This document shows, one piece after another, positions 34,389-46,565 of a stretch of 64,000 nt of DNA (its first letter is position 1; every line of letters starts with the position of its first letter). The notes below the pieces were generated by a model, which made no database searches, was not told the origin of the DNA, and was given only the letters and a program-made list of their open reading frames with translations. The DNA is from Asterella californica (Eukaryota > Streptophyta > Marchantiopsida > Marchantiales > Aytoniaceae): assembly GCA_036924285.1 (NCBI GenBank), contig JAYKYS010000009.1:10540001-10604000 (forward strand), read 5' to 3'. The position numbers and the translations under genes are program-made.

Positions 34389-35190
34389 GTACCACTATAG
34401 AGCGGGATTGTGGTGGTGCGCAAGAGAAGGTACTCTCGCTTGATGGAGATAGTGCCTTTTGTACAGGATTTATTGGATTTTCAGAGTGTGGGATTGCTAT
34501 CTACAAGAAGGTAGAAGAACTGAGAAGAAAAGAACAAAAACATTTGCGTGATGTTGAGTTGATGTTGAAAGAGTTGGGTGAGCTAGAGGGGGATGAATGG
34601 ATTTCTGGTGTTTATGAAGAGGATGGGTTGGAAGATCCCTTGCGAGAGATCATGTCTATTGGATGGGAGGATATGGATAAGGTCGTGCAGATTCATTCAA
34701 GGGAGGTCTATTCGGTGATCGAATCATTCCGTGCACCGGAGGTTCGAGTTGAGACAAGATACAAGACATTGGATAGGAAAGTAAAGTCAGTTGCTGGTCC
34801 TTTGCCGGAAGACACCAACCAACAGATGGATCGAGCTTCAAAGGAGAAGAGTTTGAGAGATCCTGCAATGATAAGACACAAGTTCACGGAGAAGACCCTT
34901 GAAGAGCTGAAGATTGGATCTGATGAGTCTCTTCTACCAGAAGAGAGGATGTGCTTCAAGGAGATGCTTTCAAGACATGGGAAAGCATTTGCTTTTGAGC
35001 CACATGAGGTTGGATGTGTAGACCCGTACGTTGTTACCCCGATGGTTATCTTCACGGTACCGCATGTGCCATGGAGCCTGAGACCAATTCCAGTACCGCG
35101 GGCTCACTTGCCCAAACTAGTGGAGTTGTTGAAGGAGAAGATGCAGATGAAGATCTTGGAGCCGTCGTTTGCACCATATTCGAGCAGATG
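34385..35190 (+). pseudogene. Pre-RT and start of RT of the gypsy part
   Basis: Acidic linker, then TEKTLEELKIGSDESLLPEE, RHGKAFAFEPHEVGCV and MVIFTVPHVPWSLRPIPVPRA with PKLVELLKEKMQMKILEPS and APYSSRWF, the N-terminal finger of a gypsy RT. The catalytic palm never follows: after SSRWF (about 35190) the sequence becomes copia pol. Confidence 0.75.
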
Positions 35191-35970
35191 GTTTACAACG
35201 ACATGCTGTACCTCATTCAAGCAAGATACACAGAAAGTATACTTCAGGATTTTCAGATGGAGAAGTGCAAGCCTGCTCCTACTCTCATGGTTATCTCTAA
35301 GGAGTGGCAACGTTCTTCTGTTGATAATGAGCGTGCAGATGCATCAGAATTCAAGAAACTGATTGGGAAATTGATTTACTTGGCTGTCACTACTAGACCC
35401 GATATCTCGTATGCATATGAGAGCAGCAAAGAGAGTTTTGCGTACCTCAGGAGATCTATCAATTATGGACTTAGATATAGCTCAGATAAGTCACTTGGAC
35501 TTGTCAGATTTACAGATGCTGATTGGGCAGACGATTCTTCAGATCGTAAATCAGTGTCCGGATTTGCATTTATGCTTGGAGGAGGTGCCATCACTTGGCA
35601 GTGTAAAAAGCAACCAACTATTGTTTTATCCTCCTCTGAAGCAGAATATCATGGCATGTGTAATGCAGCACGAGAGGCCATTTGACTAAGATGGATGTTG
35701 GAGGATATAGGTGTGAACCAAGACACTCCAACAATAATATGGACTAATAGCATGAGTGCAATAGCATTGGCGAAAAATCCAGTGCACCATGCTAGAACAA
35801 AGCACATTGAAGTGCAAGTCCACTTCATTAGAGAAAAAATAATTTTAGGAGAGGTTGTTACTCAATGGGTAACAACTGATCATCAAACTGCTGATATATT
35901 CACCAAGCCTTTGTCTTCAGACAGGTTTCCAAAATTGAGACTTGAACTTGAACCAAACGAAGTCGACTGA
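35190..35970 (+). pseudogene. Ty1/copia RT end and RNase H
   Basis: Begins with LIQARYTESILQDFQMEKCK, the end of a copia RT, then IGKLIYLAVTTRPDISYA and the RNase H motifs LVRFTDADWADDSSDRKSVS, LSSSEAEYHGM, SMSAIALAKNPVHHARTKHI, and the end TADIFTKPL. One TGA (35683) interrupts AREAI / LRWML, where Trp is usual. The box usually reading DNQSA or DSMSA reads NSMSA, so a catalytic Asp is lost. It ends at the VD stop codon at 35968. Confidence 0.85.
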
Positions 35971-36023
35971 TCTCTTTACTAATATCTCTTCTAAAGGATA
36001 TTAGTAAAGAGATCAGTCGACTT
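35960..36023. repeat. Perfect 27-bp inverted repeat at copia pol stop
   Basis: Arms 35960-35986 and 35997-36023 are exact reverse complements, with a 10-nt loop TCTTCTAAAG. The left arm covers the last codons and stop of copia pol. Confidence 0.95.
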
Positions 36024-36031
36024 ATCATCTC

Positions 36032-36423
36032 TCAAGAGAGGGTTGTTATATACTCTAACTTATGGACAAGAGGTCAGTCACTAGTCAGTCATTAGTCATA
36101 GAGAGATGTGACTGAGGTTAATATACTAGAGATGATTGTACAGGTGACTGAAACCTTAACCTAGACATTATCTTTAACAGATTTAACCTAGTCTGTTGTG
36201 AAAAGCAATGCGACGCGACTATTCTTTTTCTGACTTAGTGTCACTATGAAAGAAAAACTTTTCGCGAACATGTGAAACCATGTTACAACGAATAAGGAAA
36301 ATGAATTTTCTTTCGCTTTCTTTGCTTGTCCTTTCAATTCTATGTTTTGGGAGGTTGGAGGTGCATATATATATATTCTCGCATAAGAAGTACTTGTAGG
36401 ACTTGATGTAATTCATTTATCAT
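36032..36423 (+). repeat. Purine tract and start of copia-like LTR
   Basis: TCAAGAGAGGG (36032-36042) precedes TGTTATATACTCTAAC at 36044, a typical copia LTR start. Where the LTR ends is not clear, and I could not find a second copy in the window. Confidence 0.5.
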
Positions 36424-39400
36424 GTGAAGCTTGCTAGCATACGTGACGACGTCGTCATCTCCTGGTGGTATAACTAGGTCTCCTTATCCACCGTTTCTTC
36501 CACGTTTATCGGTAATAATCATTCTCTTGGAAACCCTGCACGTTGAAATCTCGTACTACTGCTACTGTAGAATATAATGATAATGGCAAGTTGGTTGGAT
36601 GATTAATGCATAGTGACAATCTCTTGATAGACTCGACATCAATTGCAGTTTCTTCCATTACAGACAGAAGAAATTGCGTTGGAATATCAAAATCTTTGCA
36701 CGAGAGTCAGTGTGAGTGTATGGTACAGCAGAAACTTTTACTACTTGTCCACTTGTAGAGAGGCTAGAACAGTCTGGAACAGACCTTTTATACAGTTAGA
36801 AATTTCCTTTTGAATTGGGAAAGGGAACTCGTTAGCGCAATGTTAGAGCTAGCGAATCGAGAAATATATGGAAGCCAGATATGTCCTAAAGCTCCATCGA
36901 CATCAAGGACAGGTGCTCCTTGAAATCAACTCATTCACTGGTATTCGCATGGAATATTGTGTCGTGCCTCACATTCATGATCCGGAAACCATTACAATTG
37001 TGTCGACCCCGAATTCTTGCAGAATCTGTCAACCATTACATATAGAAACCTCCTTCTTGCTGTGGCCATGTATTCGATCATCACAGCATGTCGACAGACG
37101 GGTTCAGACTGAGGCTTAACGCTCGGAAAGCCTGATCATGCGAGCGCATGCCTTCAAAGTTAGGGTGAGTTATGTCAGACTCTAGAGCAGCATGAACCTA
37201 GTCATGTTTTCTGTTAAGAAAGGATGTTCATGACCAGATAGATTCACCATTCACACCAGAGTGTTTAGAGGCAGCTAGAAACAAGGATCTACAGTCGAGA
37301 TCAAGAATGGAAAGAAAACCGCACATCATGAGAAACAGAATTGGTCATGGCAATATATCGGAGATACTCTGATATACTGCCATGGTCAAAGGTTCAGGTT
37401 CAGGTTCACTGTTCTCCACTGGGAGGAAGTTGTAGGATGCGCAAGCAGGTATGTGATTCAGCAGCAATTTCAGCTCTCAGCTAGGAGTTTAGGTTCCCAG
37501 ATGTCCTAGCCAAGATCATTGTCGTCAATTTTGTCGTGACATGATCCTTCAGCATCCATCCCCAACATCTCTGATGTGACGAGGTAGGTAAAAAACAACA
37601 TTGGTAACAGTGGAGTTTTGTCGCACTGATTCAAGGATCTCCAGATAATTTCAAGGCACTGGAAGCACCTCTCCTAAAAGGCGAATCTGACAAATTGAAA
37701 GTCTGTCCCGAACCGGTCAGACCTGCAGCTAATAGACAAACATTCCCGATGGGAGCAGTGTTCGCCTGTAAACAGTCGTACAGAATAACGTATACAAGAT
37801 TCAAGGGAACTTCCCTCAACTGTGACGCAACTCAGTCAGCAAAGCGACCAAGAAGAAAACGAACCTGATGATCACTTGTAACTAAAGAATTAAGCAGAAG
37901 CTACCTCCTTTCCATCGTCATATTCATAATCCCCCACCTTGCCCGTATCGGTCGTGTGTTGGAAACAACGTCTTGGTCTGGATTGACACGACATTCAGTA
38001 GAGTTCGGTTTATGTCTATATCACAAGACTGTCTCATGTTAGCTGGGAGATTGTTATTCACAACGACTTCCTATAAGCCCCAAGACTTATAGGAAGGAGA
38101 TCAGTGAACGGAATTTTTCCTCTATGTCCAACTGATGCTTTGGATCAGGAGAGATCTGGGGATCCAGTTTCCGAACAGAAGAGCCGAGTTAGATCACAAG
38201 GTGCAGTCCGAGCTTCAGGAGTACTGACCAAGGAAGCAAAGACATGAGCAAATGTTAGAAAATTAAGATGATAGAAGTACTTCTCATCTAGTGCCCTGTG
38301 CTACTAGATGAAAGCTACTACTAGAGAGAGACAGCAATGTACTAATCAAGAATTGCATGCTGTAGCCTTTCGACCACAGACCCCGTGCCATGGCTGGACG
38401 GTGCTAGAAACAAGGATGGGTTGAGAAGATGAACACAAAGCGGAAGATACAGCTAACTGAGGAAGGCGAGAGTAGCCCAAGTCGTAAGATGACAATCATA
38501 GAGAACGTTCGACCTCACCTTTCAAGTTTCAGCCGGGAAGACCGTCGACAGAAGACACTTTGTCATGCTGACCACAAAAGGCAGCTACTTTGGGTTCCGA
38601 CTGCTGAAGTCGAATCTTGTGAACGGGTCTGATGGTATCAGCTTTCTGATGTAACTAAACAGATTTTGTTCTGAGTGTACTAAATCTTCCACGGTCTACC
38701 AAATAAGGCACAGCATCTTCGTCCCATGTTGACAGAGAGTACAGACCTTAGTCTGCTGGTTCATCTTGTTTTTCAACTGGTTACTACCTGAGATGGCCAT
38801 AAGCCGTCTCCGGTCCCTGTTCTCTTGTACTAGCATCGTACTTTATAAAGAGAACCACTCCGCTTACCATTACCACATTGGCCTGAAGAATTAATATGCT
38901 AGCCATTATACTTTAGGGTAAGAGTTCCTCTAAGGTAGGTCTTTAAGCAAAAGTTTCTACCAGGTACACTCTCGTCAAGGAGGATGGCTTTTGTGATGCC
39001 TCCTTCACTTGCTTACGTTGGGGAAGCCTGCTATTGCCTCTTTCAGAGTCTTATTCATTTCGAGTTCAGTTTAGACACTCTCTGATAGGTCTGCTACTCT
39101 CAGAATTTCTGCTATCTTCTCTGTCCAAGTCTTGGCTTGTTTAACTGGTGGATCCTGGTGTCAAACACCTTCTTTGAGTATCTGCTGGATTCTAGTTGGT
39201 CCAGTTTCCACCGCCACTCGAGCTGGCTATGTCCCTTCGCTCTTCCAGTGATTCTGCACCAAATTCCTACCGCACTGCTACTCGTGCAGTAGTAGAAGTG
39301 GTACTCATCATAAGTCGAAAGGCTTTCAACTGGATAGCCTCTAGCCGAGGTCTCTGCTTGGTATGAGCATCCCAAACAAGAGCTTCGTATTCGATGACAG

Positions 39401-39552
39401 GGCGGGTGGTGCGCAGGAATACAATTCGTTTAGCTATGGATGTAATAATGTCTCAACACAGTTACTCTCCGATAGCTTTTCCCGACAGTACGAGAGTTGT
39501 GGCCGTCCCACATACGATCATCCGAGAGTTCCATCCCTAGGTAAGAGACAGA
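36424..39552. other. Intergenic or decayed repeat, no supported gene
   Basis: Mixed composition, short frames on both strands and no recognised domain. It may be old, scrambled retrotransposon sequence, but I could not identify any motif. Confidence 0.4.
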
Positions 39553-39795
39553 GAGAGAGCTAGTTGAAAGATTTCGTCAAGGGGACTTAAAAGTTACTTC
39601 AGAGTTTCGCGCTGTGTACAGAGTACCACTGTGGCCCCTGAGACTTCACCTGAATTTTCTTGCAGAAAGTGGGGGTGGGAGTGCACTAGTTGAGAGACTG
39701 CTTCACGGGGACGTTGTAAACCAATTCAGAGTTTGGCGCTCCGTACAGAGTACACTGAGCCCACTGAGACTTCACCTAAATTTTCTTACAGATGG
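39553..39795 (+). repeat. Imperfect tandem repeat, about 124 bp
   Basis: The segment gagagagctagttgaaagatttcgtcaagggg... with tacagagta and gagacttcacctgaattttcttgcaga is repeated as ctagttgagagactgcttcacgggg... with tacagagtacac and gagacttcacctaaattttcttacaga. A third start (gagagagctttctaacttgattcgcaagg) follows at about 39795. Confidence 0.75.
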
Positions 39796-39799
39796 AGGG

Positions 39800-40524
39800 A
39801 GAGAGAGCTTTCTAACTTGATTCGCAAGGTCTTCGTTTTGATTTCTCTGATTTATGAGGTTTTCCTATAGACTAGACGGTAATCAGTATCCCATTCCATT
39901 GTGTTTGATCTCTGAACTTCCATAAACATCTAATTTCCAGTATCTACTCACTGTTATTCTCCCTGGCTGCTGCTAGAGTAAGGATTAATCATAAGAAGCT
40001 ACGATGACACGCAAGACCACTAGTATTTAAAACCGATAATTTATTTCAGTTCGTTGCGACAGATCTGAGTTAAGGATAGTACACCTGAGAAACTGAAACG
40101 TTCAGAGACCGTATCACACCTGAGGCATCTGAAGACACGTGATCATGAATCATGACAAACCGTTACCCTGCATTCAAGTCCAGAGGAGTACCAAAAATTC
40201 GCTTCCTAGAATCATGACAATCTAGGTACCTGATACTCGGTCCCCCCTCGGAGTGTCTTGCATCTTTTTCTCTTATGATCATTCCTGCTCCTCTGCGATT
40301 ACTGGAACTTGACGAGGTCTCCCCGGGTCTGCATCTTTGGTGACTTTTAAATCCTTTTATCTCTCTTTCCTAACTTCGTTTATTGCTTCGCTCACTTCGC
40401 CATACAGTTTGAAGGTGAGAGACGGAGAATTATGATGGCGCAGAGTGTTGACAATGTACATACATTTCCTGTTAACCTGTTCGTCCCCTTCAGCACGATA
40501 CAAAAAGGCGGAGAACACTAACTT
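39800..40524. other. Intergenic, no supported gene
   Basis: Short frames only; no RNA gene, domain or repeat family recognised. Confidence 0.4.
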
Positions 40525-40581
40525 TATGAGAAATCTATCATGGTACATGAGGATATCTCGTACCATGATAGATTTCTCGTA
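40525..40581. repeat. 22-bp fold-back hairpin
   Basis: Arms 40525-40546 and 40560-40581 (gagaaatctatcatggtac core) pair with one mismatch across a 13-nt loop. Confidence 0.9.
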
Positions 40582-40702
40582 TTGTCAGCGATATGATAAA
40601 CTTCTGATCATGTATTGGTAGGTAAATCATGTAAGGTTGACTGAAGAGAACTGCTTTGTACGATATACAGTCTTTGTATCCATGAACAGACCATGTTTGC
40701 TC

Positions 40703-40810
40703 CAACTCCAAACTACTGCACTCGAATGGTCTCATATATGGGACCATTCGAGTGCAGTAGTTCGGAGCTTGCTTTATATGGGACCATTCGAGTGCAATAG
40801 TTTGGAGTTG
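40703..40810. repeat. Three-arm inverted repeat
   Basis: CAACTCCAAACTACTGCACT... (40703-40731) is followed by two inverted copies, GACCATTCGAGTGCAGTAG... (40742-40768) and GACCATTCGAGTGCAATAG... (40782-40810). The first arm can pair with either. Confidence 0.9.
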
Positions 40811-43030
40811 CTGCAGGAAACAGTACTCCACATTCTCGGCGTTCATATGAGTGCCTTGCAGGAAACTACAATGATCTTAAACAGATACATGTAGATTCAA
40901 GTAGTGTCTGTTGACTCGTGTGCAACAGATTCGACTCTGTTTGTAGAGTTAAACAGTTCTGGACCCGAAAAGAAAAGCCACAACAAAGTTCTGGAGCCGG
41001 GTTAGAATTTTATGAGAGGACTTTATCAGATTTCCCACTAAAATCTCTCGAGACATAACTGGAGATGATTGTTTGAGTTTATTTCTGGCCACATAAGCTG
41101 TTTGGACGGACATATACCTGTTTCAGGTCACGACATTGATTTAATCAAACTTTCGAAGAACTTATTTCATCTTCCATGAGATCCACCTAAAGGTATTCAG
41201 CTGGAATATAAAAACCAACTTCCGACTGAGTATATCCTTGATTAGATCTCTCTCTGTCTCTCTCTGTGTGCTTATCTTGGAGTTATGTTCTATTGAACCG
41301 GAGATCGATCTTCTGCACACCAGTGGGCTTACTGCAACTGCACTCATTCTTCTGAGGAAGTGGCAGGACGATCGTGGTGCATCCGGGGTTTGTTTCTATC
41401 TAAAGTGGAAACTGATAAATCCCCTGCACATGTGAGCATCCTTACCAGTACAACAGCTATAGATTTAATCCCAGACTTTAAAACTGGGAGCATTGTCAAG
41501 TTGACACGTACGAACCGTACAAGGTAAGAAGAGTACATGAAGCAGACATATTTCCAGACAAAGCGGCAAAAGAGGTGAAGAAGGGAAGAAGAGAATTCAC
41601 TGAATCGGGTGGAAGCGAAAGTAGAGAAAGCAAGAAGACAGTCTCAACAATACAACAACAACGAGATCAAAGTCTATGACGTCGAGAAGGACTGATTCGG
41701 TACTGCAGTGAACAAACAAACGAAGCGAGGAGATCATCGCAGCGCTATGCAATAAAATCAGGACGCAGTAATCTTATCACATGTGCAAGCTCTGGTTAGT
41801 TAAGTTGCACCTACTGTAGTTGTAATTAGATTTATACTCAGTCGAGAGTATAGTTTAGAGTAGAGGGACCCGAAGCTTTTTGTATCATCTCTATATATAC
41901 AGGAGGAACTGATCACTCTCCCTCACTTCTCTTGGTGAGTATTTTCTCTCTCCTCCTTTATAAATTCCGTTAGATGTGGCGGCTACTCTCTTGGAAGCTT
42001 TCCTGATTTTAACAACTTGGAGTTCTGTTCTAGTGTGATGTTAAAGTGAAGAAGTGCGATAGGCAGAGTAGAAGAACATCCCGCAGGAAGCTTTTCGGAA
42101 GCAAGTATCCTCAGACATAAAATCTATTTAATACCTTTTAACAGGATAGAATATTATTGAGTTTCATTTTGTCACCGTGGCATATATCCAGTTATTTTAA
42201 TTCCACTACGAGTTTACGCATTTGTGCTCTATATTTACACTTGTCACTTTGTTTCGTAGGTTACCGTAATGAAAATTCCAAAATGAGTTTCTTTTTATTA
42301 ACTGAAACTTAGAAGAACTGAAAATGAGTAGGCTGATTACCATTTTGTATCAAAAGATATTCTTTTGATCGAACATACTTTTGACACACTACGACTTTGG
42401 TAATTAAAAACCTATACACTGAACATACCCTCTCAATAACTTCTATTAAACCATGGACAGAATAGCGATATCCACGACTTTTTGACAGAATGGATTGTTT
42501 CAGCTGAGATATGTCAAGTGGACAGAAGGCACTGTCTTCATTACTTTTATAACACTTTCATATAAAACTATTACTTGACTGCTAGCGCTGGGTATATCAG
42601 ATTATATAACATAAGCTACAATGAGAACTGACCAGACGATGTTTATGCGTGAGTTCTCTTATCAGTCAGTCTTGTTTCCAAAATTATTTTCCTTTGTTGA
42701 ACTTACTGGCCGACACACTCATATAATCTGTTACTTGACTTCTCGTAAGTCAAGTCTCAGCATCAGTTTCTTTGGTCGAACGTACTAGACTTAGTTTACA
42801 AGTCTTACATCGTAGTAGGAGTCTTCCAAACTTTGGGACGCGAAAATACTTAGTCTTCTGAGTCACGGTATTCTCGAGTATTTTTGGTATGGTAAAATGA
42901 ACTACCTTCGGACTATTTGTTTATGGCTACACCTGGAAGCTAATAATGTATATACTTAGAGTTTTAGAAAATAATATGCATGCCAAGCGTCTAGTCTAAC
43001 CGGGCCCGGGAAGAGAACAAGCAGGGGGTT
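40811..43030. other. Intergenic, no supported gene
   Basis: A CT microsatellite (tctctctctgtctctctctgtg) lies at about 41248-41270. At 41880-41950 a TATA-like tatatatac and CT-rich tract resemble the promoter region of an LTR, but no second copy was found. Otherwise short frames only. Confidence 0.4.
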
Positions 43031-43396
43031 AGGGGTGTCAAAGTTGAGTAACGATTCTTCAACGGCTAACAGAAAAAGAACCGTAATTTCACAGGAGTTA
43101 ACTTTGTGTAGAAGCAAGACTGAGTCTGGATCGCGCTTGTTACTCAGACATCACAATTTTTGTAATTAATATTTTTTCATTTTGACACTCAAGATAATTA
43201 CTCAACGTAATAAATATTCTATTACAAAATAAACAGACAAAACAAGTGAATGATCGTTAAAAAAATACCCGTGGACGTTTTCCTGTGGATATCCCAGGAA
43301 GTGTCCGCACGAAACACCTGCCAAGGTTTGACCGAAGTCGTAACTCCTTCTCACGTGTAGAATCTTTATGAAAGGTTCCTAACTTTGACACCCCTA
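43031..43396. mobile_element. MITE with 14-17 bp terminal inverted repeats
   Basis: GGGGTGTCAAAGTT at 43032 and AACTTTGACACCCC at 43381-43394 are perfect inverted termini, extended to TTAGGGG / CCCCTAA by flanking bases. The element is about 365 bp with no coding capacity. TA on both sides fits a TA target duplication as in mariner-type MITEs; the superfamily is not certain. Confidence 0.65.
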
Positions 43397-43679
43397 ATAC
43401 ATCAAATGGATTGGCTCTGGGTGAGATGTACTTAGAGATATCGGTTGATAATTTTCTTCACTCTGTATTTCGATGTTTCTGTTTACATTATACAATTATG
43501 TATATTATGTTAAGTGTAGATTTTAGAATAAGCTAAAATTAATTTTAATTATTTTATAAACATTATGTGTTACAAAAACCACAAACTACGAATGAGTTGG
43601 AAGAGAACCGATAAATACAGCATGACAACACGTGCTGCCGAAACCATAAAAACGAGTGTCTGCTTTCAAACCAATATTA

Positions 43680-43742
43680 ATTAACGATGAAATTAAATAT
43701 AGGAAGGGTTAGATAATAAAGCCACCCTTTCCTTAATATGCA
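43680..43742. repeat. Degraded hairpin-1-like segment
   Basis: aaattaaatataggaagggttagataat ... ccaccctttcctt then atatgcatgc. It contains the GGAAGGGTTAG and the atgcatgc ending of the double-hairpin family in altered order. Confidence 0.4.
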
Positions 43743-43789
43743 TGCAATCTGAACTTCTGGGAACAGTCTGTTCTTCTTTTGTTATTAGA

Positions 43790-44070
43790 AAATTATATAA
43801 ATATTAAATAAAATATATATACTAAATAGATTTAAATAATTAAAATATTTTATAGATATTATTTGTTAGTCCATTAGACATGGATTAATAAATAATATAT
43901 ATAGAATAATATCTATAGAATATAATAACAAATAATATCTACAGAGGGTACATGAATAAGTAATTTTAATCAGAAGTTTAATTTAATACCTAACCCTTTC
44001 AGTTGGAAAGATTAGATATTAAATTAAACATGCATTTCCCCTCTTCCGAACTCGGAAGAGGATGAATATG
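43790..44070 (+). repeat. Double-hairpin dispersed repeat, copy 3
   Basis: Shares the AT-rich lead-in with 23630-23710. Hairpin 1 (43976-44029) has about 24-bp arms with a few mismatches. Hairpin 2 is the perfect CTCTTCCGAACTCGGAAGAG at 44041-44060, followed by GATGAATATGCATGC. Confidence 0.75.
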
Positions 44071-46244
44071 CATGCTTCCGAAATCAATGTTGTAGAGACA
44101 TCTCTTAAAAGTAAAAATAAGAAAAACATCGAAAAACATCGAGACCGAGGTGTGTCATACGTTCAGATAGATAACAGGTGACGCAATGAATAGCTAACGG
44201 ATGGAAAGACCCCATCAAGCCTTACAAGGGAAAGAGGGACCCGAAGGGCCAAGCAACCAACGCCGCTAAAGGAGGAAGACATCGGGCCTAAGCCTCGTGT
44301 CATACATTCAGATAAGGTGTTGTTTTGGGTCTCCCTCAGAACGAGACAAGGATGGATCCTTGAACATCAAACTTTTCAAGTTTAGTGTGCCCGTGAGCAA
44401 AAGAACAAGTAGAAATCCAGCTCTTGCCAACCTTGAGGTGTGCGAGACGTAACAAAACCGTTGAATTGTTCCATTTGAGAAGGTGTTGCTTGGAACAATG
44501 AGTGTTATTGAGCATATTTTCCTGTATATTATTGTAAACTTAAGCTCAAAATCCCCAAGGAAGTAACTTGATGTCTATTACTGTATCTTGTGTGATTTAA
44601 ATTTATGAATACCTTCAAAAATTTTATCTCTGAATTTATTTCTAATTAATGAAGGTCTCAAATTCATCCTCAGGACTGTCTGTCAGTTATAAGCATATAC
44701 GTTACACACAGTGAAATTTATTAGTTCTTTTATCAGTTAAAAGAACTAATACTTTTATTTTTTCCAACATATTAATTTTTATATTTTTTGGTTCTCTTGC
44801 AGATCAATCATTGGCGTAGAAATAAGAGCTTTTGGTTTAGTTTTTAAATCTTATTTGAAAAATTAGAACTTACTAAATCAGAAAAGATACTACTAATTAT
44901 GCTTTCTTAGTCAAAATATTTTTATTATACTTTTATTATACACTATTCCCTTTTAATTTTAAGGAGTGTTTGTTATTAAATTTCTTCTATATTTAAATAA
45001 ATACTATTTATTACTATAATAAATTTATAAGATTATTAAATATGACTTAAGACAACAAATATTTTTAACTTTTTTCTATGTTCTAACTTAAAATATTCAA
45101 ACGTTTGACAAACAAAACATCATATCTAGGAAATTTTATAATTGAGATATTTGAATAGTTCATTATAGTATGATATGTTGATGCTTGAATATACTGATAT
45201 CAGTGGCTGAATCGGAACCTACTAGGTTACTTTTTTAGGTTTTAAGCTGAAACCAGTTGTATGTGTTGTTATCAATGAGTTGTATCTACTATTATTAATG
45301 AGTTAAAGTTATTTTATTAGTTTTAAGTTGAGTCATAAAGTCAAATTTTCATAAATTATAAGGAGATATGTGTCCATTATAACTCAATAAATTATTACCA
45401 TGATAGACAAACTTAAATTGATATATTAAGTTTTAACGAATTCTAGTTTTATATGTGTTAACTGTTTTATACAAAAATACTTTTATATATTTGCATAAAA
45501 AATAAAAATAAAAATACCATATAATTTTATAAATTATAGAGAAGATAATTTTATCAACAAATAACGGTAAAGAGTGACTCGTTTAGAGTTCATATTGTGT
45601 GACTCTCTTAAGCTCAAGGTGTATTACCATGTATAATGTAGATGTGTTCACAATCGAAACTTGAGGGGCAGCAACATCTTTGAGATTGTTAAAACTTTTT
45701 CAAAAGCTAATTCTTGTGCTTATAAAAACTTTTTATCCTAGATCTTTCTCAATGTCGTATGTCTATTTTAACTCTTGAGATCCTTTAGCATCAGAACTTC
45801 TTTCAGTACTTCGGAAAGACATATCTTGACTTGGGACGTAGACAATGTTTTTGTATACAATAGTATGTATCTTTCATTACTTGATCTTTGAAATCATCCA
45901 AAATCTCTAAATAAAAGACTTTATCTTCTTTCAGCATTTTCTGGTAGCTTCCTAGAGTTTGATTATGTTGAATATCTCTCCGGGACTCATGATCATCACT
46001 GATGAAGTAGTCATTCATTAATTAGATAAATTATTCATAAATAGAATCAATTTTTTAATTATTTAAATATTAAAACAATCAATTTATTTGGAATAACCAG
46101 TAATTAAATGGTTTTGTAACCTATATTAATTTCCGTGATGATCTAAAGACAATAGAATAGAGATGAGCCACTACAGTAGATTAGATTAAACAAGAAAACA
46201 GATTAACAGATTAAAAATTACAAATATAAAGTTTAAAGCCCGAG
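44071..46244. other. Intergenic, AT-rich, no supported gene
   Basis: The segment tgtcatacgttcagata (44152) recurs as tgtcatacattcagata (44305). The rest is AT-rich with short frames and no motif. Confidence 0.45.
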
Positions 46245-46565
46245 CATGACTACAAGTGGTCCCTGGTAACCCAGATTACCTTATTTTGCGGGGTTGTCTC
46301 AAAAGAACTGAAAATTTTATCATGTGCAGAAAATGATTGCGGTGATTACGTATTCATATCAATTTAGAATCTGTTGAATAAGGTATCAAACTGGAGCTTT
46401 ACAGTAGCTTTACAAGTTATGATTCATCTTAAAGTAAACTACTTAGTACTGAAAGAGAAATGTTAGGATAAAGATTTCGGAGTTTCTTGGAATAGAACAA
46501 AATATTTTTATACTAGGAAAAAATTAAATTTCTTTTTCATGCTTTTATAGTGAATATCCTTCCCC
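46245..46565 (+). repeat. Dispersed noncoding repeat R3, copy 2
   Basis: Same ordered words as at 27250-27575 and 55297-55622. The start gagcatgactacaagtggtc matches the catgacttcacgtgctc start of copy 3. Confidence 0.65.

Larger units (their letters stand above)
29980..36044 (+). mobile_element. Chimeric LTR retrotransposon: gypsy gag/protease joined to a copia pol end
   Basis: A long repeat-containing leader (29980-31985) is followed by gag (31986 on) with one zinc knuckle, protease with DHG, and the segment leading into a gypsy RT (to about 35190). There the gypsy RT stops and the C-terminal part of a Ty1/copia RT-RNase H begins, ending at 35970. A purine tract and a TGTTATATAC start of a copia-like LTR follow at 36044. 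No matching 3' gypsy LTR was found. Frameshifts and stops make the whole composite inactive. It could be recombination or a deletion joining two neighbouring insertions. Confidence 0.7.

Noticed and set aside
41870..42110. Possible solo copia LTR with TATA-like and CT-rich parts
   Set aside because: No terminal TG...CA pair with flanking duplication and no second copy could be identified.
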